The notes beneath the pieces are model-generated. The model saw only the letters and a program-made list of their open reading frames with translations. It was not told the origin of the DNA and did no database searches. A DNA stretch of 35,263 bases from Campylobacteraceae bacterium (lineage in GTDB: Bacteria; Campylobacterota; Campylobacteria; Campylobacterales; Sulfurovaceae), in assembly GCA_027076905.1 (NCBI GenBank), contig JALTGP010000072.1, positions 1-35,263 on the forward strand, read 5' to 3'. Of this stretch, positions 17,701 to 26,557 are shown piece by piece; position 1 is the stretch's first letter; each line of letters begins with the position of its first letter. A program made the translations under genes and the position numbers.

Positions 17701-19152
17701 CTAATCCCGTATAGCCTCATCATCCAGCTCACCAGACTTCAATTTTCTCATATACTCTGTTAACATCTTCCTTACGTCCCCTGACATAATAAGTAGTCCA
17801 AATATATTTGGAATTGCCAGTGCCAAGAAGAGGATAGAAGAGAAGTCTACCATTGTTCCTGTGTCTACAATAGTTGCAATCACGATAAAGCCTAAAAATA
17901 TAAGTTTATAGATAATAGAGGTTCTTAAACCAAAGATATAAACCCATGCTCTCTCTCCGTAGTATGCCCATGAAATCATGGTAGAAAAAGCAAACATAAA
18001 GATGGCAAAACCTAAAACAGTTGGAAACCATGAGACAACTGAACCAAATGCTGTTGAAGTGATAACTGCTCCTTGTTTAGCAGCAATAGCAGCATCTAGT
18101 GCTTCTGTTCCCCCTAAGTAGCTTCCTGTCAAAATAATAACCAAAGCAGTCATGGTACAGACCACAACGGTATCAATAAATGGCTCATATAGAGAGACTA
18201 ACCCTTGACGGATTGGATATTTTACCCGTGATGCTGAGTGAGCAATACCTGCTGAACCTAGCCCTGCTTCATTTGAAAAGACAGCTCTTTGGAAACCTTG
18301 TATCATTGCTCCAAAAATACCACCTGTTACGGCTGTTGGGGTGAATGCTTCATTGAAAATTAAAACAAATGCATCAGGAATGGCGGTAAAGTATGTTCCT
18401 AGAACCCAAAAGACCATTAATAGATAAAAAATCACCATAATAGGAACGATTTTTTCTGCCACATGAGCAATTCGTTTAATCCCCCCAATGATTACAAGCC
18501 CTGTAATCCCTGCCATTACCACACCAAATACCCAAGGGAATTCATTTAAAAGCGGGATTTGTCCCTGCATAATAGCCAAGGATTGAGAAATTTGAAATGT
18601 GTTTCCTGCTCCCAATGCTCCAAGTATCATAAAAAAGGCAAAAACTACTGCCATAATTTTACCTGTTTTCTCCATCCCTTTATCTGCTAGACCACGAGAA
18701 AGGTACTCCATTCCCCCACCCATAATAGTGCCATCAGGTAAAAACTCTCTATATTTTAACGAAAGTGTTACTTCAGTAAACTTTAACGTCATTCCCAAGA
18801 ATCCTGCCATTATCATCCAAAAAGCAGCCCCTGCTCCACCTAAACTAATGGCGATAGAGACCGCTGCGATATTACCGATTCCAACTGTGGCTGAGAGTGC
18901 TGTGGCTAGAGACTGAAAAGGAGAGATAAGGCCTTTGTCCTCTCGGGTCTTATATTTTCCTCTGACAATTGCCAAAGAATGACCAAACATCCTAAGATTT
19001 ACAAATCCCATCTTTAGGGTAAGATAAACCCCACCTACAATTAAAAGAGAAACAACAAAGGGAAAGCTGGTTCCCTCCATTGTCCCAAAAAAGATATCAA
19101 AAAAGAGAATTGCCTCAAAAATTGAGTTGATAGATAAAAACATTTCGTTCAT
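17701..19152 (-). CDS. Sodium:alanine/glycine symporter, AGCS family
   Basis: 483 aa, about eleven membrane segments. The family imports alanine or glycine with Na+. The signature region reads FSNEAGLGSAGIAHSASR around 292-310, followed by QGLVSLYEPFIDT, both typical of AGCS. An N-terminal extension of about 15 residues precedes the first helix. A conserved Gly-rich segment (LSATVGIGNIAAVSIAISLG) lies near 88-107. The C-terminal tail is short and charged. AAGGAA lies 6 nt before the ATG. It is divergent from the promoter of the DJ-1 stub. Confidence 0.93.
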   Translation of the reverse strand: MNEMFLSINSIFEAILFFDIFFGTMEGTSFPFVVSLLIVGGVYLTLKMGFVNLRMFGHSLAIVRGKYKTREDKGLISPFQSLATALSATVGIGNIAAVSIAISLGGAGAAFWMIMAGFLGMTLKFTEVTLSLKYREFLPDGTIMGGGMEYLSRGLADKGMEKTGKIMAVVFAFFMILGALGAGNTFQISQSLAIMQGQIPLLNEFPWVFGVVMAGITGLVIIGGIKRIAHVAEKIVPIMVIFYLLMVFWVLGTYFTAIPDAFVLIFNEAFTPTAVTGGIFGAMIQGFQRAVFSNEAGLGSAGIAHSASRVKYPIRQGLVSLYEPFIDTVVVCTMTALVIILTGSYLGGTEALDAAIAAKQGAVITSTAFGSVVSWFPTVLGFAIFMFAFSTMISWAYYGERAWVYIFGLRTSIIYKLIFLGFIVIATIVDTGTMVDFSSILFLALAIPNIFGLLIMSGDVRKMLTEYMRKLKSGELDDEAIRD

Positions 19153-19204
19153 TATAAGTTCCTTATATTAGTAATTGTTATTGTATAGAAAACAATCTAA
19201 ATTC

Positions 19205-19213
19205 TGCTATAAT
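19205..19213 (+). promoter_or_regulatory. Extended -10 promoter in front of the DJ-1 stub
   Basis: TGCTATAAT lies 32 nt before the ATG at 19246, with AAGGAC in the leader. The promoter and ribosome binding site look intact although the gene they serve is not. Confidence 0.55.
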
Positions 19214-19245
19214 CTAGGCAAATAAATACAAATAAGGACAATATT

Positions 19246-19338
19246 ATGGCAAATATCCTATTACCATTGGCAACAAAATTCGAAGAGGTTTAGCCCCATA
19301 AGTCCATTTAAATGGCTTTGCCAAAATTTTAGAAGATT
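19246..19338 (+). pseudogene. Remnant of a DJ-1/PfpI family gene
   Basis: The frame opens MANILLPLATKFEEV and then stops at 19291-19293. This matches the conserved first strand of DJ-1/PfpI/ThiJ proteins (pattern hydrophobic strand-PLA-x-GFEE). The rest of the domain, including the nucleophilic cysteine elbow, is absent. Another frame near 19312-19338 reads NGFAKILED and stop, which might be the old C-terminus after an internal deletion, but that part is a guess. Alternatively the 15-codon frame is a leader peptide that resembles DJ-1 by chance. Confidence 0.45.
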
Positions 19339-19552
19339 AAGCTCTTAAAAACTTCTCTTCATATAGAAATGGTCTGATATCAAGTGAAAGGTCAGAGAAC
19401 TTCTGAATAAAAATGTCAAGAGAACCATTTGCTCCTATCCACATATGAATATTATTAAGACCATATTTTTTTTCAGAAGATGTAAAACCTTGGTATGATT
19501 GAATCGCTGTACGAAGACTCTTTATGAAATTTGTTTTTTCTTGATGGCTCAT
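19337..19552 (-). CDS. 71-aa protein of unknown function
   Basis: A small soluble protein, not recognised. It has MSHQEKTNFIKSLRTAIQSY at the start, a central NNIHMWIGANGSLDIFI segment that looks like beta structure, and a basic end (YEEKFLRA). It has no signal peptide, membrane helix or cysteine. AAAGGAAT lies about 7 nt before the ATG, which supports real translation. It ends inside the region of the DJ-1 remnant and is divergent from the AtpZ-like gene. Confidence 0.7.
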   Translation of the reverse strand: MSHQEKTNFIKSLRTAIQSYQGFTSSEKKYGLNNIHMWIGANGSLDIFIQKFSDLSLDIRPFLYEEKFLRA

Positions 19553-19693
19553 GTCGCTATTCCTTTTATTATACTTAATTTTATATATAAGTTAATTTAT
19601 CAAAAGTTATCTTAAAACTTGTTAATGAAAATATAGAATTAAGTTTTATTTAAGGGAAATGAAACATTATAAAGTAGGCATAGACATATTATT

Positions 19694-19702
19694 TGCTATA
19701 AT
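19694..19702 (+). promoter_or_regulatory. Extended -10 promoter for the AtpZ-like gene
   Basis: TGCTATAAT lies 37 nt before the ATG at 19740. The upstream 140 bp (19553-19693) holds no other feature I can support. Confidence 0.6.
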
Positions 19703-19739
19703 ATTAAATAAGATTTAAAGATAACAAAAAAGGTGTATT

Positions 19740-20036
19740 ATGTCAAAAAAAGAAGAACCAAAGCTCAAAAAACTCGTGGTAGCCGCAGATGGCTTGAGTC
19801 TTGGAATCTCAATGGTAGTAGCTGTTTTACTAGGAGTAGGGATAGGTCTCTTGCTTAAAAATATCTTTGATACTCCTTGGCTCTTGTGGTTGGGTGTTTT
19901 TTGGGGTATCTCTGCGGCTATTTTAAATGTCTACAAGGCGTATGAAAAACAGAAAAAATCTCTGGATGAACTTGCCAGTGACCCACGATATCGGTATCAA
20001 AAATATGATGATAGTGATGAGGATGATAAATATTAA
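19740..20036 (+). CDS. AtpZ/AtpI-like membrane protein
   Basis: 98 aa with two membrane helices (about 19-40 and 46-65), separated by the short turn KNIFDTPWLLW, and a charged acidic C-terminal tail (YDDSDEDDKY). This is the layout of the F0F1-ATPase-associated AtpZ/AtpI family, implicated in c-ring assembly or Mg2+ handling. No ATP synthase genes are present here, so the link to ATPase is by family only. AAAGGTG precedes the ATG. The stop overlaps the next start (TAATG), so the two are coupled. Confidence 0.8.
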   Translation: MSKKEEPKLKKLVVAADGLSLGISMVVAVLLGVGIGLLLKNIFDTPWLLWLGVFWGISAAILNVYKAYEKQKKSLDELASDPRYRYQKYDDSDEDDKY

Positions 20037-20551
20037 TGAAAAATACTATTAATGCACTTCTTATAATAGATATTGGTATCATAATTTTTTGTCTCTTAAG
20101 TGGAAATAGGGTCTGGTTATTAAACTCTCAAATTGCGTTTGTAAGCTCATCACTTATTATGTTTGCTTCTATCATCTCTTATCGTAACATGGTACAAGCT
20201 AGAGTGGATATGGGCATGGTTGTAGCTGATGATAATCGTGACACCCTAGATAAGATTGAAGACCCTTTTGATTTGTACTCTGAGGATGAAAAAAGTTCAT
20301 CAACTAAGAAGAGTCTAAAAGAGGTAGTGAGTGAAGAGAGAAAAAATTTGAAAAAAAATCGTCGCTCAATTTGGCAAACTACCAAAGATTCGAAAGCTGC
20401 ATTATCATTTTATCGTTTGGGTGCGTATGCTATTTTGATTTTTGGATTTTTTTACCTGAATAATAATGAAATATTGGACATCTCTTCGTATCTTTTTGCA
20501 TTAGCTCTTCCTCCTATTATTGTAGTCATAATGTTAATGCGTCAAAAATAG
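20036..20551 (+). CDS. Four-helix membrane protein of unknown function
   Basis: 171 aa. Hydrophobic segments lie at about 6-22, 33-48, 127-141 and 150-168. They form two hairpins separated by a charged cytoplasmic stretch (about 62-120) rich in Asp/Glu then Lys/Arg (SSSTKKSLKEVVSEERKNL). I do not recognise a named family. A membrane protein beside AtpZ-like and hemL genes is common in Campylobacterota. The start overlaps the stop of the AtpZ-like gene by one base, so the two are probably made together. Confidence 0.78.
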   Translation: MKNTINALLIIDIGIIIFCLLSGNRVWLLNSQIAFVSSSLIMFASIISYRNMVQARVDMGMVVADDNRDTLDKIEDPFDLYSEDEKSSSTKKSLKEVVSEERKNLKKNRRSIWQTTKDSKAALSFYRLGAYAILIFGFFYLNNNEILDISSYLFALALPPIIVVIMLMRQK

Positions 20552-20560
20552 AAAAGTTGA

Positions 20561-20590
20561 TTGACATAGACTAAGAGTTTCTGATATAAT
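20561..20590 (+). promoter_or_regulatory. Strong promoter for dnaJ/cbpA-hspR, with possible HspR site
   Basis: TTGACA (20561-20566), 18 nt, then TGATATAAT (extended -10, 20582-20590). Around the -10 box GAGT (20575-20578) and GCTC (20593-20596) are loosely mirrored, somewhat like half-sites of the HspR HAIR operator, but the spacing is 14 nt instead of 7. HspR autorepression is known in relatives; the operator here is only a suggestion. Confidence 0.65.
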
Positions 20591-20627
20591 AAGCTCAAAT
20601 AATTAAAACATTGAACTAAGGAAAAAG

Positions 20628-21560
20628 ATGGCTAAGAGTTTATATGAGACATTAGGTGTTAATGAAAATGCAAGTGCTGATGAAATTAAGAAAGCTTACC
20701 GTAAGTTGGCACGTCAGTATCATCCTGATGTAAATAAAGAAGAGTCAGCTATTGACAAATTTAAAGAGATTAATGCCGCGTATGAAGTTCTTTCGGATAG
20801 AAAGAAAAAAGATGAGTATGATATGTATGGTGACCAGATATTTGGTGGTCAAAACTTCCATGACTTTGCACAACAACAGGGTAATGTTGACCTTGATGAT
20901 TTACTGAAAAATATTTTTGGTGGAGGAAGCAGGGGTTCAGCTTTCGGAGGAGGACGAAGTAGTGGTGGATTTGGAGGGTTTGGAGGTAGTAGTGCCTTTG
21001 GAGGAGGAGGTTTCTCTGGTTCAGGAGCTGACTTAGACCAGCGTACAACCATTACTATCTCTTTTTATATCTCTGTAAAGGGTGGAAAACATAATATCTC
21101 TATTAATAATGAGAGCTTTGATTTAAAAATTCCTGCAGGAATTAAGAGTGGTGATAAACTTCGAGCTAAAGGAAAAGGGAAAAGTGGAGGCGGTCAGCGT
21201 GGTGACCTTATTATTGTGGTTGAGGTTGCAGATTCTGGTGAGTATGAGAGAAAAGGAAATGATTTATATAAGAGCTTTGATGTCCCATTAAAACTTGCTC
21301 TTTTTGGTGGCAAAGTAGAGGTTAGTACCTTGGATAAAACAGTAACATTAAAAGTTCCTCAAAATACTAAAAATGGACAAAAATTTAGAATAAGAGGTGC
21401 AGGGGTTCTTGATAGAAAAACTTCTCTTAGTGGAGACTTGTATCTATCTTCTAATATTATTTTACCAAATATGGATGAATTAAATGAAGAGTTTAAAGCC
21501 TCTCTTGAGGCAAACCTCCCTCCTTTTTCATCTGATACTAAGAAGGAAGATGATGCATAG
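20628..21560 (+). CDS. cbpA: DnaJ-family co-chaperone, CbpA type (class B, no zinc finger)
   Basis: 310 aa. The J domain at 4-70 has HPD at 32-34 for stimulating DnaK ATPase. A Gly/Phe/Ser-rich linker covers about 74-132. Two C-terminal substrate-binding beta domains follow (about 137-295). The four CxxCxGxG zinc repeats of true DnaJ are missing, and with 310 aa this is the CbpA type. AAGGAAAAAG precedes the ATG. Its end overlaps the start of hspR by 8 nt. The pair convergent with htrA is the same arrangement known in Campylobacter jejuni. Confidence 0.93.
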   Translation: MAKSLYETLGVNENASADEIKKAYRKLARQYHPDVNKEESAIDKFKEINAAYEVLSDRKKKDEYDMYGDQIFGGQNFHDFAQQQGNVDLDDLLKNIFGGGSRGSAFGGGRSSGGFGGFGGSSAFGGGGFSGSGADLDQRTTITISFYISVKGGKHNISINNESFDLKIPAGIKSGDKLRAKGKGKSGGGQRGDLIIVVEVADSGEYERKGNDLYKSFDVPLKLALFGGKVEVSTLDKTVTLKVPQNTKNGQKFRIRGAGVLDRKTSLSGDLYLSSNIILPNMDELNEEFKASLEANLPPFSSDTKKEDDA

Positions 21561-21930
21561 TTATGATGAGCCTGTTTATCTTATCTCTGTAGTAGCATCT
21601 GTTTTAGATATCCATCCACAGACACTGCGTCAGTATGAAAAAGAGGGTCTTATTACCCCCTCTCGTACGCAAGGTCGTATGCGACTCTACTCTCAACGTG
21701 ATGTGGATAAGATAAAATTGATTCTTCGTTTAACTCGAAAGATGGGTATTAATCTGGCAGGAGTAGATGTTATTTTAAAGCTTAAGTTCCAGATGGAAGA
21801 GATGACGGAGGAGATAGAGACTCTCCGTACCGAACTAAGTAAAGTTAATCGAAATGGCTCTGTTCCTACGCATAAAGCTGTAGTAACCACAAGTAATTAT
21901 GATATTGTTATTTTTGAAGATTTAAAATAA
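21553..21930 (+). CDS. hspR: Heat-shock repressor HspR, MerR family
   Basis: 125 aa from the ATG at 21553. I prefer this start because AAGGA lies 5 nt upstream within dnaJ. The ATG at 21550 is too close to that site, and the long frame from 21484 only reads dnaJ out of frame. The winged helix-turn-helix ([20 protein letters not shown], 10-29, then [17 protein letters not shown]) is typical MerR/HspR. A helical dimerisation region follows at about 70-100. It represses chaperone genes, probably including its own operon. Its stop is 8 nt from the htrA stop on the other strand. Confidence 0.93.
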   Translation: MHSYDEPVYLISVVASVLDIHPQTLRQYEKEGLITPSRTQGRMRLYSQRDVDKIKLILRLTRKMGINLAGVDVILKLKFQMEEMTEEIETLRTELSKVNRNGSVPTHKAVVTTSNYDIVIFEDLK

Positions 21931-21938
21931 ATCTTCTT

Positions 21939-23354
21939 CTATTGTGTTATTACTAGTAGAGTATTTCCTCGTCTATTAATATAGATGCGTTTTGACTCTC
22001 CTTTATACTTTTTAAAACTCTTACTAGCATCACTAACCGTTTTGACATCCATATTTTCAATCTGTATAATAACATCTCCAGGGCTAAATCCTGCAATAAA
22101 TGCTTTAGAGTTTATCTCTACCTCTTCAACAACAACCCCCACTATATGTGCTGGAATTTGAAACTGATTTCTATTGGTATCATTTAGGTTATTGATATGG
22201 AGACCATCAAAATTCTCATCGATATTACTTATATTTGTGGTCTCTCCACCAATACTGGTAAGTTTTACCCTCTGTTTTATTTTTTTTCCATCTCTCTCCA
22301 AGGAGATAACCACCTCTTCATGTGGGCGATAGGAGGTAATTATCTGTTGTAGCTCATGAGGATTTTTTAGTTTTTTCCCATTTACTGCGTAGAGAAGGTC
22401 ACCTCGTCTTAGCTTTGCTTTATCGGCAGGTGAGTCATCTTGTACATCGGTGATAATAGCACCCTCTCTAGTTGTATAGACCTGACGGTGTTGTTTGTTT
22501 ACTTTAATGGTATTCACCCCTAAAAAACCACGAACAACTTTGCCATCAAGAACCAATTTACTCACAACATTTTTAACCATATCTATAGGAATACTAAATC
22601 CTATCCCTTGGTTTCCTCCACTTTTTGATAGGATAGCAGAGTTTATCCCTATCAATGCTCCACGAGAGTCAATCAATGCACCACCTGAGTTACCAGGATT
22701 GATAGAGGCATCGGTTTGTATAAAATTTTCATATTGGTTAATTCCAACACCAAACTTGTTGAGTGCAGAGACAATTCCTTGTGTAATGGTCTGTCCTACC
22801 CCAAATGGATTACCAATGGCAAAAACCACATCTCCAAGTTGAATATCATCAATATTACTAAATATGATAGGTTCTAAATCGTGTGTATCTATCTTGATAA
22901 CAGCTAAATCTGTCCCTTTGTCTCTTCCAATAATTTTAGCAATGTACTCTCTATCTCGTCCATTAATGGTTACGGATATCTCATCAGCTCCATCAATCAC
23001 ATGATTATTGGTAATGATAAATCCATCCTCTGAAATAATAACTCCTGAGCCTAAAGAGTTTTCACTTTTATTAGGTGGCATTTTATTGCCAAAGAACTCT
23101 TCAAAAAATTGACGATTCAGATTTCCTTTGTAATTAATAGTTCGATTTGAGATATTTACTACCGAGTCCATTGAGTCTTTTAATATAGAGTGAAACGATA
23201 AAATCTCATTTTGACTGTTTGGTAGTTTATGTTTTGGATTTTTAGGTGCATTTTCAAACGTAATGGTATTTGCAATAAGCTTTGTATTAAGTAGACTTAT
23301 GATAAATAGAATTGTGATAAGTAGAGTTGTGAAGGGAATGCTTTTCTTAATCAT
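21939..23354 (-). CDS. htrA: HtrA/DegQ-family periplasmic serine protease
   Basis: 471 aa, standard DegP/HtrA length. An N-terminal signal or anchor covers about 8-28. The protease domain has H118 in TNNHVI, D149 in GTDLAVIKI and S223 in GNSGGALI. Two PDZ domains cover about 255-345 and 380-470; the first begins VRGFLGV. It degrades or refolds damaged envelope proteins. AAAGGA lies 5 nt before the ATG. In Campylobacter the homologue is needed for stress tolerance. It is adjacent to hspR and dnaJ, so heat/envelope stress functions sit side by side. Confidence 0.95.
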   Translation of the reverse strand: MIKKSIPFTTLLITILFIISLLNTKLIANTITFENAPKNPKHKLPNSQNEILSFHSILKDSMDSVVNISNRTINYKGNLNRQFFEEFFGNKMPPNKSENSLGSGVIISEDGFIITNNHVIDGADEISVTINGRDREYIAKIIGRDKGTDLAVIKIDTHDLEPIIFSNIDDIQLGDVVFAIGNPFGVGQTITQGIVSALNKFGVGINQYENFIQTDASINPGNSGGALIDSRGALIGINSAILSKSGGNQGIGFSIPIDMVKNVVSKLVLDGKVVRGFLGVNTIKVNKQHRQVYTTREGAIITDVQDDSPADKAKLRRGDLLYAVNGKKLKNPHELQQIITSYRPHEEVVISLERDGKKIKQRVKLTSIGGETTNISNIDENFDGLHINNLNDTNRNQFQIPAHIVGVVVEEVEINSKAFIAGFSPGDVIIQIENMDVKTVSDASKSFKKYKGESKRIYINRRGNTLLVITQ

Positions 23355-23439
23355 CTGTTTCCTTTGGTTATTTTTGATATTATAGTTATTTTATGTTTAG
23401 AAAGATATGAGATGAAGTAATTCTAAAAGGAGTAAAAAG

Positions 23440-24165
23440 TTAGTTAATGTTAATAAACAATTTTAATGCTTTTTCTAAATCTTCAGGGGTATCAATTCCA
23501 AAACTTTTAGATGAAACCTCTACCATTGCAACTTCATATCCATGATACAACGCACGTAGCTGTTCAAGCTTCTCTATCTCTTCAAGTGGAGCAGAAGAGA
23601 GTTGACAAAAACGTTCCAAAGAGTTTTTTGTGAAGCCATAAATCCCTAAATGTCCCTTGTAGGCATCAAAATGATGGTCACGAGGATAGGGGACTTTTGC
23701 TCTTGAAAAGTAAAGTGCCAAATCATTATCAGTTGTTACCACTTTGACAATATTTGGGTCATCTGCCTCAGGATTGTTGATTCGTTTATAGCAAGAGTTC
23801 ATCATAATTTTACTGTTCTTTTTATTTTTATTGGTCAAGTCAAAAACAGCTTGAACCACCTCTGTCTCAATAAATGGTTCATCTCCTTGAACATTAATAA
23901 TAACTTCATCCTCTAAGAGATTTAACTTTTTAGATGCCTCATAGATACGATCCGTACCAGAGTTATGCTCCAAAGAGGTCATGATTGCTGTGATATTATA
24001 CTCATTAGCTATGTTGACTACCTCCTCTGAATCTGTGGCTATGGCTACTCTATCAATACCCTCTATAGCTTTTGCCGTACGGATAACCATTGGCAGTCCT
24101 GCAATATCAGCCAAGACTTTATTGGGAAAACGACTAGAGCCTACTCTGGCAGGAATTATTATCAT
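23440..24165 (-). CDS. kdsB: 3-deoxy-manno-octulosonate cytidylyltransferase KdsB
   Basis: 241 aa. It activates KDO as CMP-KDO for the inner core of LPS/LOS. The N-terminal nucleotide motif is IIPARVGSSRFPNK at 3-16. INVQGDEPFIE near 89-99 contains the metal-binding Asp, and YPRDHHFDAYKGHLGIYGF near 159-177 is conserved in the family. AAGGAG lies 8 nt before the ATG, overlapping the end of hemL. With 12 nt between hemL stop and this start, the two are one transcript. Confidence 0.95.
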   Translation of the reverse strand: MIIIPARVGSSRFPNKVLADIAGLPMVIRTAKAIEGIDRVAIATDSEEVVNIANEYNITAIMTSLEHNSGTDRIYEASKKLNLLEDEVIINVQGDEPFIETEVVQAVFDLTNKNKKNSKIMMNSCYKRINNPEADDPNIVKVVTTDNDLALYFSRAKVPYPRDHHFDAYKGHLGIYGFTKNSLERFCQLSSAPLEEIEKLEQLRALYHGYEVAMVEVSSKSFGIDTPEDLEKALKLFININ

Positions 24166-24177
24166 CTGATCTGCTCC

Positions 24178-25470
24178 TTATGCCATCAATTCAGTCATTG
24201 ACTCGGTAGCTGAATTTATTGCATCCTCTATCATCTCATCGGTTGTCATCGTTGAAATAAATCCTGTTTCAAATGAAGAACAGGCTAAATATATCCCTTT
24301 TTCAAGCATCTTCCCATGAAATCTACCAAAGAACTCACTATCATTCTCTAAGGCATCATCAAAGTTTTTGACTGCTTTTTTTGAGAAGAAAAATCCAAAC
24401 ATAGAGCCTCTAACCTCGGTTACCATGGGAATATCAAGTTTATCAGCAGTAGATTGGAATCCCTCCATAAGTCGTTTGGCTCTTTTTTCTAATGTTGTAT
24501 AAATCATAGGGTCTGCTTTTAGCATCTCTAGTGAAGCCAATCCTGCTGCCATTGCCACAGGGTTTCCTGAGAGTGTCCCCGCTTGATAGATAGGTCCTTC
24601 TGGAGATAGTTGAGCCATAATATTATCACTTGCCCCAAATGCCCCCACAGGCATACCTGCACCAATAACCTTACCCAATGTAATAATATCAGCTCGTACA
24701 GAGCTTATCCCTTGTGAACCTGTGAGGGAGGCTCTAAACCCACTCATCACCTCATCAAAGATAAGCAATGCTCCATGCTCATCACACAACGCTCTAAGCT
24801 CTACCAAAAATTCCTCGTCAGCAGGAACAAGACCCATATTTCCTGCAATTGGTTCAATTACAACTGCCCCAACTCCCTCTTTAGAGTCTGCAAAACATTT
24901 TTTGACACTCTGGATATTATTATAGGTCGCAAGAAGTGTGTGTTTGGTCAAATCAGCAGGAACCCCAGGGCTAGAAGGATTTCCAAAGGTCGCCATACCT
25001 GAACCTGCTTGAACCAATAGTGAGTCAGCATGACCATGATAACAGCCTGTAAATTTAATAAAATCATCTCGTTTAGTATAACCACGAGCCAAACGAATCG
25101 CCGACATCACCGCTTCTGTTCCTGAACTTACAAAACGTACACGGTCAATTCCCTCAAACATATTCACAATATGCATGGCAAGTTTAGTCTCTCCAACTGT
25201 AGGTGCTCCGAAACTTAATCCCTTTTTAACAGCAGAGATAACTGCTTTCTCTATCTCATTGTGTGCATGACCCAAGATAAGTGGTCCCCAACTCTGAACA
25301 AAATCAATATATCGGTTTCCATCAATATCTATTAGGTATCCACCCTCTCCTCTATCAATAAAAGGGGGTGTCCCTCCAACGCTTGAAAATGCTCTAACAG
25401 GTGAATCCACCCCTCCTGGAATTACCTCACATGCCTCTTTGAATGCCTTTTGACTTTTATTATAACTCAT
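24178..25470 (-). CDS. hemL: Glutamate-1-semialdehyde 2,1-aminomutase HemL
   Basis: 430 aa. A pyridoxal-phosphate enzyme that makes 5-aminolevulinate for haem by the C5 pathway. The Schiff-base lysine is K267 in [16 protein letters not shown]. The PLP phosphate/ring contacts include SSGTEA (115-120) and [10 protein letters not shown] (237-246). Full length. AAAGGA lies 9 nt before the ATG, and TATAAT is upstream on the minus strand (25510-25515). It is first in a hemL-kdsB transcript and diverges from the TonB-like gene. Confidence 0.97.
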   Translation of the reverse strand: MSYNKSQKAFKEACEVIPGGVDSPVRAFSSVGGTPPFIDRGEGGYLIDIDGNRYIDFVQSWGPLILGHAHNEIEKAVISAVKKGLSFGAPTVGETKLAMHIVNMFEGIDRVRFVSSGTEAVMSAIRLARGYTKRDDFIKFTGCYHGHADSLLVQAGSGMATFGNPSSPGVPADLTKHTLLATYNNIQSVKKCFADSKEGVGAVVIEPIAGNMGLVPADEEFLVELRALCDEHGALLIFDEVMSGFRASLTGSQGISSVRADIITLGKVIGAGMPVGAFGASDNIMAQLSPEGPIYQAGTLSGNPVAMAAGLASLEMLKADPMIYTTLEKRAKRLMEGFQSTADKLDIPMVTEVRGSMFGFFFSKKAVKNFDDALENDSEFFGRFHGKMLEKGIYLACSSFETGFISTMTTDEMIEDAINSATESMTELMA

Positions 25471-25509
25471 TATTTAACGTCCTTTTTTATCCAGATTAAA
25501 ATTTTTTTG

Positions 25510-25517
25510 ATTATACT
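25510..25517. promoter_or_regulatory. Overlapping divergent -10 boxes of hemL and the TonB-like gene
   Basis: On the minus strand TATAAT occupies 25510-25515 (for hemL). On the plus strand TATACT occupies 25512-25517 (for the TonB-like gene). They share four base pairs, so one polymerase could exclude the other. Confidence 0.45.
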
Positions 25518-25555
25518 ATCTTTCTTTATATAAATTTATGAGTTTAGGACAAGAT

Positions 25556-26554
25556 ATGAGAATATTATTGGCATTTATCATCACGGTTATTATCTATATT
25601 CTACTCATTGCGTTATATCTTCTCTATTTTCAAAATATCAAGCTCTCCTCAGCGAAAAAAAAATCTGAACATATTATAAAGATAGATATTCGTGATATCC
25701 AAAAACAAGAAGCTAAAAAAGAGATAGAAAAAAAGATAAAGAAGAAAATAAAAAAAGAGTCAAAAAAAAGAGTTATCCCTAAAAGAGTTATCCCTAAAAG
25801 AGTTATCCTTAAAAAAGTAGCAAAAAAGAGAGAAGCAGTAAAAAAAATAGAGCCAAAAAATCCTAACCCTATATTTATAGAACAAGAGGAAGAGTATATA
25901 CCAGAGATAATAGAGGTAGAGGAGGAGCATATTATATTTGAAGAAGAGCCTATTCCAGAAGAGATAGTAGAAGAGGAGATTATATATGAGTATTTTCCCC
26001 AAGAGAGTATAGAAGAGCAAGAGAATATAGAAGAGATAGTCATTCAAGAGCCAATTATGGATGAACCAATAGCTGAAGATGAGATGCTCTATATCCCAGA
26101 ACCCATTACAAGCAAGAGTGAACCAAGGAAAATAGACAACTCTCTATCTTCTCTTTTAGGACAAGGTAATACTCATGTAAGCAACACAGCAAAATCTCCT
26201 CTTATTCAAAAACTATATGGTGCATCATTCGATAGTTTTACTCCTATCCAAAAGAAGTTTATTGTCGATAAACTAGACTCTATCCATCGTATTACCCAAA
26301 GCACCCTCACACGCCGAGGTTACCCAGCAGGGACTATTTCAATGAAGACAAGACAAGAGGGAGAGAACATTGTCTCTTTTGACCTGCACCCCAATGGAGA
26401 TATCTCAAATTTAAGATTGGAAAAAGAGATAGGCTATCGTGCGTTAGATGAGAATACATTGCAGACGATTAGAATCGCGTATAAAGACTATCCCTATCCT
26501 ATAGAAACCACACATATTGTATTTTATGTGGAGTATTCTATTTTTGGGCACTAA
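25556..26554 (+). CDS. TonB-like energy transducer with charge-segregated linker
   Basis: 332 aa from the ATG at 25556, which has AGGA 6 nt upstream. An earlier in-frame ATG at 25538 has no such site. One membrane helix opens the protein (ILLAFIITVIIYILLIALYL). Then comes a Lys/Arg-rich linker with a five-residue repeat (KRVIP, three copies from 15-bp DNA units), followed by a Glu/Ile/Pro-rich linker. The C-terminal 90 residues look like a TonB C-terminal domain (GYPAGTISMK, VSFDLHPNGDISNLRL, ALDENTLQTIRIAYKDYPYP). TonB passes proton-motive force to outer-membrane receptors. No ExbB/ExbD is nearby. It converges with the next gene with a 3-nt gap. Confidence 0.8.
   Translation: MRILLAFIITVIIYILLIALYLLYFQNIKLSSAKKKSEHIIKIDIRDIQKQEAKKEIEKKIKKKIKKESKKRVIPKRVIPKRVILKKVAKKREAVKKIEPKNPNPIFIEQEEEYIPEIIEVEEEHIIFEEEPIPEEIVEEEIIYEYFPQESIEEQENIEEIVIQEPIMDEPIAEDEMLYIPEPITSKSEPRKIDNSLSSLLGQGNTHVSNTAKSPLIQKLYGASFDSFTPIQKKFIVDKLDSIHRITQSTLTRRGYPAGTISMKTRQEGENIVSFDLHPNGDISNLRLEKEIGYRALDENTLQTIRIAYKDYPYPIETTHIVFYVEYSIFGH
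25768..25815 (+). repeat. 15-bp tandem repeat, three copies, in the TonB-like gene
   Basis: The unit AGTTATCCCTAAAAG occurs at 25771-25785 and 25786-25800, with an imperfect third copy at 25801-25815. Each unit encodes five residues (K-R-V-I-P), so copy-number change keeps the frame and only alters linker length. Confidence 0.8.
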
Positions 26555-26557
26555 AAT

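Noticed and set aside
21484-21552. Longer HspR start within dnaJ
   Set aside because: The extra 23 residues only read dnaJ in another frame and have no ribosome binding site; the ATG at 21553 has one.
25630-26047. Minus-strand frames of 137 and 95 aa, Ser/Ile- or Leu/Tyr-rich
   Set aside because: Complements of the Lys- and Glu-rich TonB linker; composition is fully explained by the sense gene.
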